Positions 40,516 through 48,965 of a stretch of 64,000 nt of DNA are shown one piece after another. Position 1 is the stretch's first letter. Each line of letters begins with the position of its first letter. Made by a program: the position numbers and the translations under genes. The notes under the pieces were generated by a model. That model did no database searches, was not told the DNA's origin, and saw only the letters and a program-made list of their open reading frames with translations. Origin of the DNA: Dyella solisilvae (GTDB lineage: Bacteria; Pseudomonadota; Gammaproteobacteria; Xanthomonadales; Rhodanobacteraceae); the NCBI RefSeq assembly GCF_003351225.1, contig NZ_QQSY01000007.1:62001-126000 (forward strand), read 5' to 3'.

Positions 40516-40896
40516 ATGAAATCGAAGCAGACGGGCATCACCCTGATCGGGTTCCTGTTCATGTTGGTCATCGCCGGGTTTTTCGGCTTCATGGCCATGA
40601 AGCTGGTGCCGGCGTACACCGAGTTCCTAGGTGTCACCAAGGCTATGAACCAGGAAGCAGCTGATGGAGTACAGGGCAAGTCGCTGGCAAGTGTGCGAGG
40701 AGACTTGATGAAGAAGATGGATTTCCAGTATGTCGGCGACGATACGATCGGGTCCAAAAACATCACGATTAAGCGTGAAAACAACACCGCGCAACTAAAC
40801 ATCAGCTACGACAAGCGTATTCCGTTCATGTACAACATCGACTTCCTGCTTCACTTCGAGAAGAGCGTGACGCTGCAGGGAAGTCTCGGCGATTAA
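40516..40896 (+). CDS. DUF4845 small membrane protein with pilin-like N-terminus
   Basis: 126 residues, function unknown; commonly found between lepB and rnc in beta- and gammaproteobacteria. Seen: MKSKQTGITLIGFLFMLVIAGF-type start, i.e. a short basic leader, glycine, then a hydrophobic helix (about residues 7-30) resembling a type IV pilin signal, but glycine stands where pilins have Glu5. The rest is a small soluble domain (KNITIKRENNTAQLNISYDKR). RBS GAGGGG before the ATG. It is 15 nt before rnc. Confidence 0.83.
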   Translation: MKSKQTGITLIGFLFMLVIAGFFGFMAMKLVPAYTEFLGVTKAMNQEAADGVQGKSLASVRGDLMKKMDFQYVGDDTIGSKNITIKRENNTAQLNISYDKRIPFMYNIDFLLHFEKSVTLQGSLGD

Positions 40897-40911
40897 GCAC
40901 AGGCACCGCAT

Positions 40912-41571
40912 TTGACCAGGCTCGCCTACCGTTTTCGTGATCCGGCCTTCGCTCAGTTGGCATTGACCCACCGCAGCGCGGGCAAGCCGAACAATGAGCG
41001 TATGGAATTTCTCGGCGACGCCCTGTTGGGCGTCGTAGTCGCGGAGTTGCTGTATGAAGCCCATCCCAACGCCAGTGAGGGTGAGTTGTCGCGCCTGCGC
41101 GCCCAACTGGTCAACGGGCAGGCGCTGGCCGTGATCGCGCGCGAGCTTGAACTTGGCGACGAGCTCAAGCTGGGTTCCGGTGAGCTCAAAAGCGGTGGGT
41201 TCCGGCGCGAGTCCATTCTGGCGGATGCGTTTGAGGCGCTGGTCGCAGCGGTTTACCTTGATGCGGGTTTCGCCGAATGCCGCGCCGTCGTGCGCGCGCT
41301 GTTCGAGCCATTGGTGGCGGCCATCCCGCGTTCTTCCAAGGATGCCAAGACGCGCCTGCAGGAACTCCTGCAGGCGCGCGGCTGGCCGTTGCCGCACTAT
41401 GAGCTGATCGACAGCCGCGGCGAGGACCACGCCAAGACCTTCGATGTCGCGTGCGCCATTGCTGAACCGGCCGCGATCCGGGCGGAAGGTACCGGCAGCA
41501 GTCGCCGTGCGGCCGAGCAGGAGGCCGCTGAAACCGTGCTGCGCAGCCTGCAGGAACAGCTGCAGGGTTGA
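40912..41571 (+). CDS. rnc: Ribonuclease III, TTG start
   Basis: Double-strand-specific endoribonuclease that matures rRNA and many mRNAs. 219 residues. Seen: catalytic signature [28 protein letters not shown] with the catalytic Glu, and a C-terminal dsRNA-binding domain (about 148-217; [14 protein letters not shown] ... [15 protein letters not shown]). TTG 40912 gives a normal-length N-terminus and no in-frame ATG fits. rnc mRNAs are often self-cleaved in the leader; a hairpin could not be assigned here. Followed by era after 152 nt, whose order is widely conserved. Confidence 0.94.
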   Translation: MTRLAYRFRDPAFAQLALTHRSAGKPNNERMEFLGDALLGVVVAELLYEAHPNASEGELSRLRAQLVNGQALAVIARELELGDELKLGSGELKSGGFRRESILADAFEALVAAVYLDAGFAECRAVVRALFEPLVAAIPRSSKDAKTRLQELLQARGWPLPHYELIDSRGEDHAKTFDVACAIAEPAAIRAEGTGSSRRAAEQEAAETVLRSLQEQLQG

Positions 41572-41723
41572 TCGACCGTATGGTCGGAGCGTACTCGCGG
41601 TGACCGCCAGGGCGGCCGGCGTTATCACCTCGCGCCTTCAACGACTTACACTTTCCCTTGTTTCCCGTCCGGGTAGCCCGCGCATGCCGGCACGCGCGGG
41701 AACAACCGATACAGGCCTTGATC

Positions 41724-42668
41724 ATGAACGACCACGATGAATTCGACCTCGGCGGCGCGCCCGCCGAGCTTCCCCACGACGATTTTCGCTGCGGCACGGT
41801 CGCCTTGGCGGGTCGCCCCAATGTGGGCAAGTCGACCCTGCTCAACGCCCTGATCGGCTTCCGCCTGTCCATTGTCAGCCCGCGCCCGCAGACCACGCGC
41901 CACCGCATCCTCGGTATCGCCACCAACGAGGCGGGGCAGATCATGTACGTGGACACGCCCGGCCTGCATCGTGGCGCCAAGCGCGCGATGAACCGCAGCC
42001 TCAACCGCGCGGCGCGTTCGGCGATCAGCGAAGTCGACGTGGTCGTGCAGGTGATCGAGGCGGGGCGCTGGACCGACGAGGACCAGGCGCTGTACGACGC
42101 GCTGGTCGAGCAGAAGACGCCGCGCCTGCTGGTGATCAACAAGGTGGACCTGGCCAAGGAAAAGGCCACGATGCTGCCCTTCGTGGCCGAACTGATGAAC
42201 CACCACAGTTTTGATGACGTGTATTACGTCAGCGCACTGAAAGAGAAGGGCCTGAAGGAACTGGAGCAGGGCATCCTCAAGCGCCTGCCGGTGGCGCCTC
42301 CGGTCTACGGTGAGGATGAGATCACCGATCGCAGCGAGCGATTCCTCGCCGCCGAGATGGTGCGCGAGCAGCTGATGCTGCGCCTGGACCAGGAGCTGCC
42401 GTACGCCACCACCGTTGAGATCGAGCAGTTCAAGGACCGTCCGGACGGCGTGGCCGAGATTCATGCCGTGGTCTGGGTGGAGCGCGATGGCCAGAAGGCC
42501 ATCGTGATCGGCAATGGCGGCGCCCAGCTCAAGGCCATCGGCAGCGGCGCGCGTCGCCACATGGAGCGTGCATTCGAACGCAAGGTGTTCCTGCGGCTGT
42601 GGGTGAAGGTGCGCGAGGGCTGGGTGGACGACGAGACCATGCTCAAGAAGTTCGGCTACACCGATTGA
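41724..42668 (+). CDS. era: GTPase Era
   Basis: Essential GTPase that binds the 3' end of 16S rRNA and helps 30S maturation. 314 residues. Seen: G1 GRPNVGKST (30-38), G2/switch region [12 protein letters not shown]3 DTPGLH, G4 NKVDL, and a C-terminal KH domain ([25 protein letters not shown] end). ATG 41724 is chosen; upstream in-frame codons run through a repeat-like intergenic stretch with GCATGCCGGCACGCGC (41682-41697). Acts with RNase III on rRNA, in line with the adjacency. Confidence 0.95.
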   Translation: MNDHDEFDLGGAPAELPHDDFRCGTVALAGRPNVGKSTLLNALIGFRLSIVSPRPQTTRHRILGIATNEAGQIMYVDTPGLHRGAKRAMNRSLNRAARSAISEVDVVVQVIEAGRWTDEDQALYDALVEQKTPRLLVINKVDLAKEKATMLPFVAELMNHHSFDDVYYVSALKEKGLKELEQGILKRLPVAPPVYGEDEITDRSERFLAAEMVREQLMLRLDQELPYATTVEIEQFKDRPDGVAEIHAVVWVERDGQKAIVIGNGGAQLKAIGSGARRHMERAFERKVFLRLWVKVREGWVDDETMLKKFGYTD

Positions 42669-42765
42669 CCTCGGCCGGCCGCCGATGAGTAGCTCCGTCA
42701 CGGTGATGCTGGCCTGGAACGCGGCGTCCGTCGGCAATTCCCTGGCAACCACCGTCTGAAGACAT

Positions 42766-43476
42766 ATGCGCATCGAGCAGCAGCCAGCCTATGTCCTGCA
42801 TTCGCGGCCCTATCGCGAAACCTCGCTGCTGCTGGAATGTCTGACCCGCGACCACGGGCGCGTAGGCGTGGTGGCGCGGGGTGTCCGGCGCGAACGCGCC
42901 CGCCTTCAGCGCGCGCAGCTTGAGCCGTTCCAGCCGCTGGCCGTCGATCTGTTGTTCCGGGGCGAGCTGGCCACCTTGCTGGCCGCCGAAGGCTTCGGGG
43001 CTCCGCTACGCCTGACCGGCGACGCGGGCCTCGCCGGCCTGTACCTCAACGAATTGGTGGTACGGCTTACCGGCCGCCAGGATCCGCAGCCGCAACTGTA
43101 TGAAGCCTACGCGTTGGCGTTGCCTCGGCTGGCCGCGGGTGAGCCGCTGGCCTGGAGCCTGCGACGCTTCGAGCGTGACCTGCTGGAGGCCATCGGCTAC
43201 GGGTTGCAGCTGGAGTTCGAGGCCGAAACGGGTGAACCGGTCGAGTCCTCCCAGCTGTATCTCTACACCGCCGAACTGGGCCCATCGCCGTGCCGTCCGG
43301 GCATGGCGCATGCGCTGCGCGGCAGCGATCTGCTGGCGCTGGCTGAAGATCGAATACCCGATGCGGCGGGCCTTTCGGCTTTGCGCGTGATGATGCGCGA
43401 CGTCATTCGCTTCCATCTGGGTGGTGGCGAACTGCGCGCCTGGCAGGTGCTGGGCGCGGCGATGTCGCGACGCTGA
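42766..43476 (+). CDS. recO: DNA repair protein RecO
   Basis: Loads RecA onto SSB-coated DNA in the RecFOR pathway. 236 residues. Seen: N-terminal OB-fold (AYVLHSRPYRETSLLLECLTRDHGRVGVVARGVRR) and helical C-terminal domain (YLNELVVRLTGRQDPQPQLYE; FERDLLEAIGYGLQL). The four cysteines of zinc-binding RecO proteins are absent, normal for this clade. Position after era is conserved. Convergent with the receiver-HPt gene, 23 nt between stops, no clear terminator. Confidence 0.93.
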   Translation: MRIEQQPAYVLHSRPYRETSLLLECLTRDHGRVGVVARGVRRERARLQRAQLEPFQPLAVDLLFRGELATLLAAEGFGAPLRLTGDAGLAGLYLNELVVRLTGRQDPQPQLYEAYALALPRLAAGEPLAWSLRRFERDLLEAIGYGLQLEFEAETGEPVESSQLYLYTAELGPSPCRPGMAHALRGSDLLALAEDRIPDAAGLSALRVMMRDVIRFHLGGGELRAWQVLGAAMSRR

Positions 43477-43499
43477 TCGAGCCTGAGGTGCAGGGTGGT

Positions 43500-44255
43500 T
43501 CAGACCGTGCCAGCCGGCTCCAGCGCGTCGAGCGTGGCCAGCAGTATCTTGCGGAAGCGTGACAACGGCGCCATCGAGCCGGGGTGACCGAGCTTGAGGT
43601 GGCGTTGCAGAACCGTGGCCTGCGCGGCGAGCGCCGCCGCGCCACAGAATCCGCAGGAAGAGCGCAAGCGGTGCAGGCGTTCCGCGAGCGTTCCGGGGTC
43701 TTCGCGCAGTTCTTCCAGGTCCTGGTAGAGCGTGGCCAGTTCGGCCCGCAGCAGGTCGCGCATGGCGACCACCACGCCCGCATCCCCCATGGTGGCCAGG
43801 GCGGCCGCGTCGTCGAGCAGTGGCATGGCTGCCGCGCCTGCCTGCACCAAGCCGAGAATCCGCCGCAAGTCCGCCACACTGCAGGGCTTTTGCAGGACTT
43901 CACTGAATTCGGCAGCCAACAGGCGCTCACGCTCATTGGCGTCCATCTCGGCACTGGTGGCTACAGCCGTGCAGTCGCTGGAGCATGCGCCAGGGTCGTG
44001 GCGCAGGGCCGACAGCACCTGCTCAGCCCCGGCGCCAGGCATGCGGCAATCCAGCAGCAGCAGGTCGAACGGCTGGTCGTGCGCCAGCGCGATGGCGGCG
44101 GCCCCGTCGGGGCAGGCGCACGCGTCCAGGCCGAGGCCGCGCAGTGCTTCAACCAGGAACAGGCGGCTGGTGGGATCGTCGTCGGCGACCAGGGCGCGGA
44201 CGGTTTCGGGCACGCCGGGGGCGCGCGAAGCACTGCTGGAAAGCGTGTTGAACAT
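43500..44255 (-). CDS. Receiver-HPt two-domain phosphorelay protein
   Basis: 251 residues, cytoplasmic. Seen: receiver domain (about 18-135) with acidic pair in LVADDDPTSR, phospho-acceptor in LLLLDCRMPG and lysine in LQKP; then an HPt domain (about 150-245) with the phosphorylatable histidine in ERLHRLRSSCGFCGA. No DNA-binding or enzyme domain and no histidine kinase nearby, so it probably relays phosphate for an unlinked hybrid kinase. It is divergent from the YdbH-like gene, 44 nt apart. Confidence 0.88.
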   Translation of the reverse strand: MFNTLSSSASRAPGVPETVRALVADDDPTSRLFLVEALRGLGLDACACPDGAAAIALAHDQPFDLLLLDCRMPGAGAEQVLSALRHDPGACSSDCTAVATSAEMDANERERLLAAEFSEVLQKPCSVADLRRILGLVQAGAAAMPLLDDAAALATMGDAGVVVAMRDLLRAELATLYQDLEELREDPGTLAERLHRLRSSCGFCGAAALAAQATVLQRHLKLGHPGSMAPLSRFRKILLATLDALEPAGTV

Positions 44256-44299
44256 GACTAGTCCGTGTCGTTCAGCTGTTTTTGGCAGAATGACGCTTC

Positions 44300-46321
44300 A
44301 TGCGTCGCACATCAAGCCATCTACTACTCAGTCTGGGCATCCTGCTAGGGATGGTCCTGGCCATGCCGGCGCGGGCTGACATCGCCCTGGGCGCCAAGGT
44401 CGTCGGCATGCCAGGCCTGAAAATGCAGGATGTGCAGGCCTTGGTGGGCGAGGATGGGCAGGGCGGCCTCAAGCTGACCCTGAAGGCCGCCAAGGCCGAC
44501 ATGCCGGTGCTTGGCTGGAAGCGCGTCGGGCTGGATCTGCAGGGCGTCCTGCAGCGTGACGTGCACATGCGCTGGTTGTTTGATGGAACCGTGCAGCTGG
44601 TGGGCGCGCCTGGCGGCGCCTTCGGCAACGCCAAGGTGGCGATGGTGATCGACGAGGCGGCCAACACGCTGCAGATCGACATCACCCAGGGGCAGGCCGG
44701 GGCCAGCACGGCGCTGCCGCTGGACCAGCCGACGCATGCGCAGATAAGCCTGAAGGGCGTGCCCACGGTCTGGTTGCAGGGCCTGCTGGGCGCCTTCTGG
44801 TCCGGCCGCACCACTGCCGGCAAGCTCGATGCCGACATGGCATTGGATGTGGCCGACAAGGGTTTCCAGGCCTCCGGCCAGTTCGCGCTCAGCGGCGGCG
44901 GCTTCGATACTCCCAGCGGCACGCTCGCCGGGCAGGCGGTCAATGGCAATGGCCGGGTGAACATCGATACGACCACCACGCCGTCACGCATCGACCTCGA
45001 CGCGAGCCTGCGTGGCGGCGAGTTGCTGCTGGGCCCGATCTTTGCCCGGTTGCCGGATCATCCGGTCCAGGTCAGCCTGGCGGCGGCGACCCGTAACGGG
45101 GCCGTGGACTTCAACCGTCTGCGTGTCGCCGACGCCGATGCGCTGCAATTTGACGGCGCGCTGGCCTTCAACGCCAAGGGTGAACTGCAGAAGCTCAAGC
45201 TGGCGCATCTGCAGTCGCGCTTTCCGGCGGCCTACCAGCGCTATGGCCAGGCCTGGCTGGCCACGCTGGGCATGCGCGACATGCGCACGGACGGGCAACT
45301 CAGCGGCAGCCTTGATCTGGACACGGACGGCCTGCGCAGCTTTGCCTTCGAGACCGACGGGCTGGACGTGGCCGACGGCGCGGGCCGGTTGGCGGTCAAG
45401 GGGCTGCGCGGCAGCGTGGACTGGAAGGTCGAGGGCGATCGCCCGCCCACCACCCTGGGCTGGCAGAGCCTTCAGATCTATCGCATCGCCCATGGCGCTG
45501 CGCAGGGGCATTGGCAGAGTCGCGGCGGCGAACTGAGCCTGCAGCGCCCGCTGGAGGTGCCCGTGCTCAATGGCAGGGCGCGCATAGGCGACTTCGCATG
45601 GCGTCCCGCCGCGGCCAGGGGGCGTCGACTGTCGACCTCCCTGGCGTTCGCCGGCATCGACATGGCGGCCTTCTCGCGCGCGATGGGCTGGCCCGAGTTC
45701 CCGGGCACGCTGGGCGGCGCTGTCCCGGCGTTGCGCTGGGTGGACGATCGCGTCGAACTCGAGGGCGGATTGTCGATCAACGTATTCGGTGGCTTCGTCG
45801 ACATTACCCGGCTGTCGATGCAGGGGCCGTTCGGCCAGACGTCGGTGGTCACCAGCGACGTGCAACTGCGTCAGCTGGACCTGGCGGCGATGACCAGCGT
45901 CTTCGACTTCGGCAGCATCACCGGACGTATGGATGGCTCAATCAACCAGCTGCGCATGGTCAACTGGAGCCCGGTGGCGTTCCAGGCCAACCTGCTGGCC
46001 GGCAGCGGCGGAAAGATCAGCCAGCGCGCGGTCAACAATCTCACGGCCGTTGGCGGCGGAGGCGGGGCGGCGGGCCTGCAGGGCGCCATGTTGAAGTTGT
46101 TCAAGACCTTCAATTACAAGCGGATCGGCCTCACTTGCACACTTGAAGCCTCGGTATGCCATATGGGCGGCTTGGACGGCGATGCGGATGGCTACACAAT
46201 CGTCGAGGGGAGCGGCCTGCCGCATCTGCAAGTCATCGGCCACCAGACACAGGTAGATTGGCCCACCCTGGTCCGGCGCGTGAGGGCGGCCATCGAAGGC
46301 AACGGACCCGAAGTGCATTGA
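44300..46321 (+). CDS. YdbH-like AsmA-type envelope protein
   Basis: Likely relative of E. coli YdbH, one of the inner-membrane-anchored AsmA-like proteins that bridge the periplasm and move phospholipids to the outer membrane. 673 residues, shorter than the roughly 880 of E. coli. Seen: N-terminal signal or anchor (about 8-26), long beta-rich body with repeated strand patterns, and C-terminal segment ITGRMDGSINQLRMVNWSPVAF and QVDWPTLVRRVRAAIEG. The next gene encodes a DUF1318/YdbL-type lipoprotein, matching the E. coli ydbH-ynbE-ydbL operon. Identification leans on this context plus overall character; homology search would settle it. Confidence 0.75.
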   Translation: MRRTSSHLLLSLGILLGMVLAMPARADIALGAKVVGMPGLKMQDVQALVGEDGQGGLKLTLKAAKADMPVLGWKRVGLDLQGVLQRDVHMRWLFDGTVQLVGAPGGAFGNAKVAMVIDEAANTLQIDITQGQAGASTALPLDQPTHAQISLKGVPTVWLQGLLGAFWSGRTTAGKLDADMALDVADKGFQASGQFALSGGGFDTPSGTLAGQAVNGNGRVNIDTTTTPSRIDLDASLRGGELLLGPIFARLPDHPVQVSLAAATRNGAVDFNRLRVADADALQFDGALAFNAKGELQKLKLAHLQSRFPAAYQRYGQAWLATLGMRDMRTDGQLSGSLDLDTDGLRSFAFETDGLDVADGAGRLAVKGLRGSVDWKVEGDRPPTTLGWQSLQIYRIAHGAAQGHWQSRGGELSLQRPLEVPVLNGRARIGDFAWRPAAARGRRLSTSLAFAGIDMAAFSRAMGWPEFPGTLGGAVPALRWVDDRVELEGGLSINVFGGFVDITRLSMQGPFGQTSVVTSDVQLRQLDLAAMTSVFDFGSITGRMDGSINQLRMVNWSPVAFQANLLAGSGGKISQRAVNNLTAVGGGGGAAGLQGAMLKLFKTFNYKRIGLTCTLEASVCHMGGLDGDADGYTIVEGSGLPHLQVIGHQTQVDWPTLVRRVRAAIEGNGPEVH

Positions 46322-46363
46322 AGCCGCTCATCCCCCGTGAGCGGCGCCCGGAAGGAGTCGAAC

Positions 46364-46966
46364 ATGCGCAAGCTTGTCTATGGATTGCTGGCCTCGGTGC
46401 TTGTCGCGCTGGTGGGCTGCGTCACCATCAACGTGTATTTCCCCGAGGCGGCGGCGCAGAAGGCAGCCGACCAGTTCATCGGCACCGTGCTCGACAGCAC
46501 CCCGGCTCCCGCCACCAAGAACCCGCAGCCGGCGCCACCGCCCAAGAAGAGCAACCAGCCTTCCGCGATGTTGCTGGACCTGCTGTTTCCCGCCGCGTAC
46601 GCGGCGGATGTGCCGAATTTGCGCGTGCAGACCCCGGCCGCCGACGCGATCCACGACCGCATGCGCGAGCGCTTCCACAGCACGCTGGACGCGCTGTTCG
46701 ACAGTGGCGTGGTCGGTTTCACCAAGGATGGCCTGGTAGCCGTCCGCGATGCGGCCAAGGTGCCGCTGGAACAGCGCGCGGCCGTCAGCGCCGCTGTGGC
46801 CGACGAGAACCGTGACCGTGAGGCGCTGTATCGCGAGGTGGCCAACGCCAACAATCACCCCGAATGGGAACCACAGATTCGCGCCACTTTCGCCAAGGGC
46901 TGGATCGAGCGGGCGCACCCGGGCTGGTATTATCAGGACCCCTCGGGCGCCTGGAAGCAGAAGTAA
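46364..46966 (+). CDS. Lipoprotein with YnbE-like start and YdbL (DUF1318) C-terminal domain
   Basis: 200 residues. Seen: lipoprotein signal with lipobox LVGC (C19), directly followed by VTINVYFPEAAAQKAADQF, which recalls the TIN-strand plus helix of E. coli YnbE; a proline-rich linker (about 53-68); a stretch MLLDLLFPAAYAAD that looks like a relic signal peptide with an AYA-AD site; then a DUF1318-like domain (about 110-200) ending HPGWYYQDPSGAWKQK, as in YdbL (PGEYVQGINGKWVRKF). RBS GAAGGAG before ATG 46364. Inferred role: outer-membrane partner and modulator of the YdbH-like protein. Followed by a terminator. Confidence 0.8.
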   Translation: MRKLVYGLLASVLVALVGCVTINVYFPEAAAQKAADQFIGTVLDSTPAPATKNPQPAPPPKKSNQPSAMLLDLLFPAAYAADVPNLRVQTPAADAIHDRMRERFHSTLDALFDSGVVGFTKDGLVAVRDAAKVPLEQRAAVSAAVADENRDREALYREVANANNHPEWEPQIRATFAKGWIERAHPGWYYQDPSGAWKQK

Positions 46967-46994
46967 GCCGTTCGCCCATCCCTTGCCCGATTGT

Positions 46995-47031
46995 CGCGCC
47001 CGGGTCTGCTGATCCGGGCGCGCGCGTTTTC
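46995..47031 (+). terminator. Terminator after the YdbL-like gene
   Basis: CGCGCCCGG, 10-nt loop, CCGGGCGCG, CGCG, TTTT: 9-bp perfect stem 29 nt after the stop and just before rlmD. Confidence 0.65.
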
Positions 47032-47036
47032 AACCC

Positions 47037-48362
47037 ATGTTGCACACCATGACCGAACTTGAAGCCACCATCACCGACCTCAGCCACGACGGCAAAGGCG
47101 TCACCCGCATCGACGGCAAGGCCGTGTTTGTCAGCGGCGCCCTGCTCGGCGAGCAGGTGAAGCTGCGCATCCGCAAGCGCCATCGCCACTACGACGAAGC
47201 CGAGGTGGTCGAGTTGATCACCCGTTCGCCGCACCGCGTGGAACCGCGCTGCCGTCATTTCGGCCAGTGCGGTGGCTGCTCGTTGCAGCATCTGGATGCA
47301 GACTCGCAGATCGAAGTGAAGCAGCGCGTGCTGAAGGACAACTTCGAGCGCATCGGCAAGGTCGAGCCGGCGCGGTGGCTGCCGCCGCTGACCGACCAGC
47401 CCTGGAGCTACCGACGCAAGGGCCGCTTGTCCGTGCGCTCCGTGGCCAAGAAGGGCCGTGTGCTGGTGGGTTTTCGCGAAGAGAGCAATCCGCGTTTCGT
47501 GGCCGACATCAGCCATTGCGAGGTGGTGCACCCCGCGCTGGGTCCCAAGATCGGCCTGCTCGCCGAGCTGGTGAGCTCCATGGACGCCGCCAATGAGATT
47601 CCGCAGATCGAGTTCGCCGCGGGCGACGACACCATCGCCCTGGTGTTCCGTCACATGTCTCCGTTGAGCGAGCGCGACCGTGCGGCGCTGATCGCCTTCG
47701 GCCAGCAGCATGGCTTTGCCATCTACCTGCAGCCCGGCGGCGTGTCCAGCGTGCATCCGTTGTGGCCGGAGCATCCGCGCCTGGCCTTCCGCATTCCCAG
47801 TGGCGATGCGGCGATCGAGGACGTGGAGCTGGAGTTCCGGCCGCTGGACTTCGTGCAGGTCAACGCCGGCATGAACCAGCGCATGATGGCGCTGGCGATG
47901 CAGTTGCTCGACCCGCAGCCGACCGACCGCTTGCTCGATCTTTTCTGCGGCCTGGGTAATTTCACCCTGCCGATCGCCCGTAGCGTGGCCGAGGTGGTTG
48001 GCGTGGAGGGCGAGCACGGGCTCGTCGAGCGCGCCGCGGAGAATGCCGCGCGCAACGGAATTACTCACGCGCGCTTCGAAGTGGCCAACCTGTTCGAGGA
48101 TCAGCGCCAGGCGCACTGGGCCAGGCAGCCGTGGGACAAGATGTTGCTCGATCCACCGCGCGCCGGCGCGGACAAGGTGCTGGAATACCTGCCGCACAAG
48201 GAAACCCGGCGCATTGTGTACGTTTCGTGTCACCCGGGGTCGCTGGCGCGTGACGCCGGCATCCTGGTGCAGAAGCACGGTTTTCGCTTGAGCGCAGCGG
48301 GCGTGATGGATATGTTCCCGCATACAGCCCACGTGGAATCGATCGCTCTGTTCGAACGCTAG
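47037..48362 (+). CDS. rlmD: 23S rRNA (uracil-1939-C5)-methyltransferase
   Basis: Uses SAM to make m5U1939 in 23S rRNA. 441 residues. Seen: N-terminal TRAM domain (ATITDLSHDGKGVTRIDGK), 4Fe-4S cysteines C72, C78, C81 and C161 (RCRHFGQCGGC; SHCEVV), SAM motif LLDLFCGLGNFTLPIA, DPPRAGAD and catalytic cysteine in VYVSCHPGSLARD. ATG 47037 or 47049 are both possible; neither has a clear ribosome site. Clear match to the Xanthomonas enzyme. Followed by the CYTH gene after 75 nt. Confidence 0.95.
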   Translation: MLHTMTELEATITDLSHDGKGVTRIDGKAVFVSGALLGEQVKLRIRKRHRHYDEAEVVELITRSPHRVEPRCRHFGQCGGCSLQHLDADSQIEVKQRVLKDNFERIGKVEPARWLPPLTDQPWSYRRKGRLSVRSVAKKGRVLVGFREESNPRFVADISHCEVVHPALGPKIGLLAELVSSMDAANEIPQIEFAAGDDTIALVFRHMSPLSERDRAALIAFGQQHGFAIYLQPGGVSSVHPLWPEHPRLAFRIPSGDAAIEDVELEFRPLDFVQVNAGMNQRMMALAMQLLDPQPTDRLLDLFCGLGNFTLPIARSVAEVVGVEGEHGLVERAAENAARNGITHARFEVANLFEDQRQAHWARQPWDKMLLDPPRAGADKVLEYLPHKETRRIVYVSCHPGSLARDAGILVQKHGFRLSAAGVMDMFPHTAHVESIALFER

Positions 48363-48437
48363 GCAGGTGAGTGGGGCAGGGCAGTTGTCCTGCATCCGCC
48401 ATCTTCCCTTCCTCCAACCCATCCAACGGTTCAGGCC

Positions 48438-48965
48438 ATGGGCATCGAGATCGAACGCAAATTCCTCCTCAACGGCGATGGCTGGCGCGACGCCGCCTCG
48501 CGAAGCGAGCGCATCGCCCAGGGGTATCTGATCGGCGCGCAGGCGCTGCGCGACGGGCTGGCGCTCTCCTCGGTGCGGGTCCGTCGCACCGGCGAACATG
48601 CCTGGCTCAACATCAAGTCCGCGCAGCTCGGCATCGAGCGGGCGGAGTTCGAGTACCCCATTCCGCTGGACGATGCCGAGCAGATGCTCGCCACCCTCTG
48701 CGACGGCGTGCTGGAGAAGATCCGCCATTACGTCACCGTCGACGGCGCCTTGTTCGAGGTCGACGAATTCTTCGGCGACAACGCCGGCCTGGTGGTGGCT
48801 GAAGTTGAGCTGGACTCGACCGATGCCTCGTTCCCCCGGCCCTCGTGGCTGGGGCGTGAGGTGAGCCATCTGCCGCGCTACTACAACGTCAACCTGATCG
48901 ACCACCCGTATGCGCAGTGGACGGCGGAGGAACGCAGCGCCGCGGTGGAGCCGCTGTCATGTTGA
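48438..48965 (+). CDS. CYTH-domain phosphatase (inorganic triphosphatase type)
   Basis: 175 residues. Seen: the family hallmark EIERKFL at residues 3-9, RVRRTGEHAWLNIK, EFEYPIPLDDAEQML, IRHYVTVDGALFEVDEFFG and VVAEVELDS, which give the alternating Glu/Lys/Arg lining of the tunnel that binds triphosphate and metal. Small bacterial CYTH proteins hydrolyse tripolyphosphate; substrate here is not proven. The 3' end overlaps the nagZ start by 7 nt, so nagZ is coupled to it. Confidence 0.9.
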   Translation: MGIEIERKFLLNGDGWRDAASRSERIAQGYLIGAQALRDGLALSSVRVRRTGEHAWLNIKSAQLGIERAEFEYPIPLDDAEQMLATLCDGVLEKIRHYVTVDGALFEVDEFFGDNAGLVVAEVELDSTDASFPRPSWLGREVSHLPRYYNVNLIDHPYAQWTAEERSAAVEPLSC

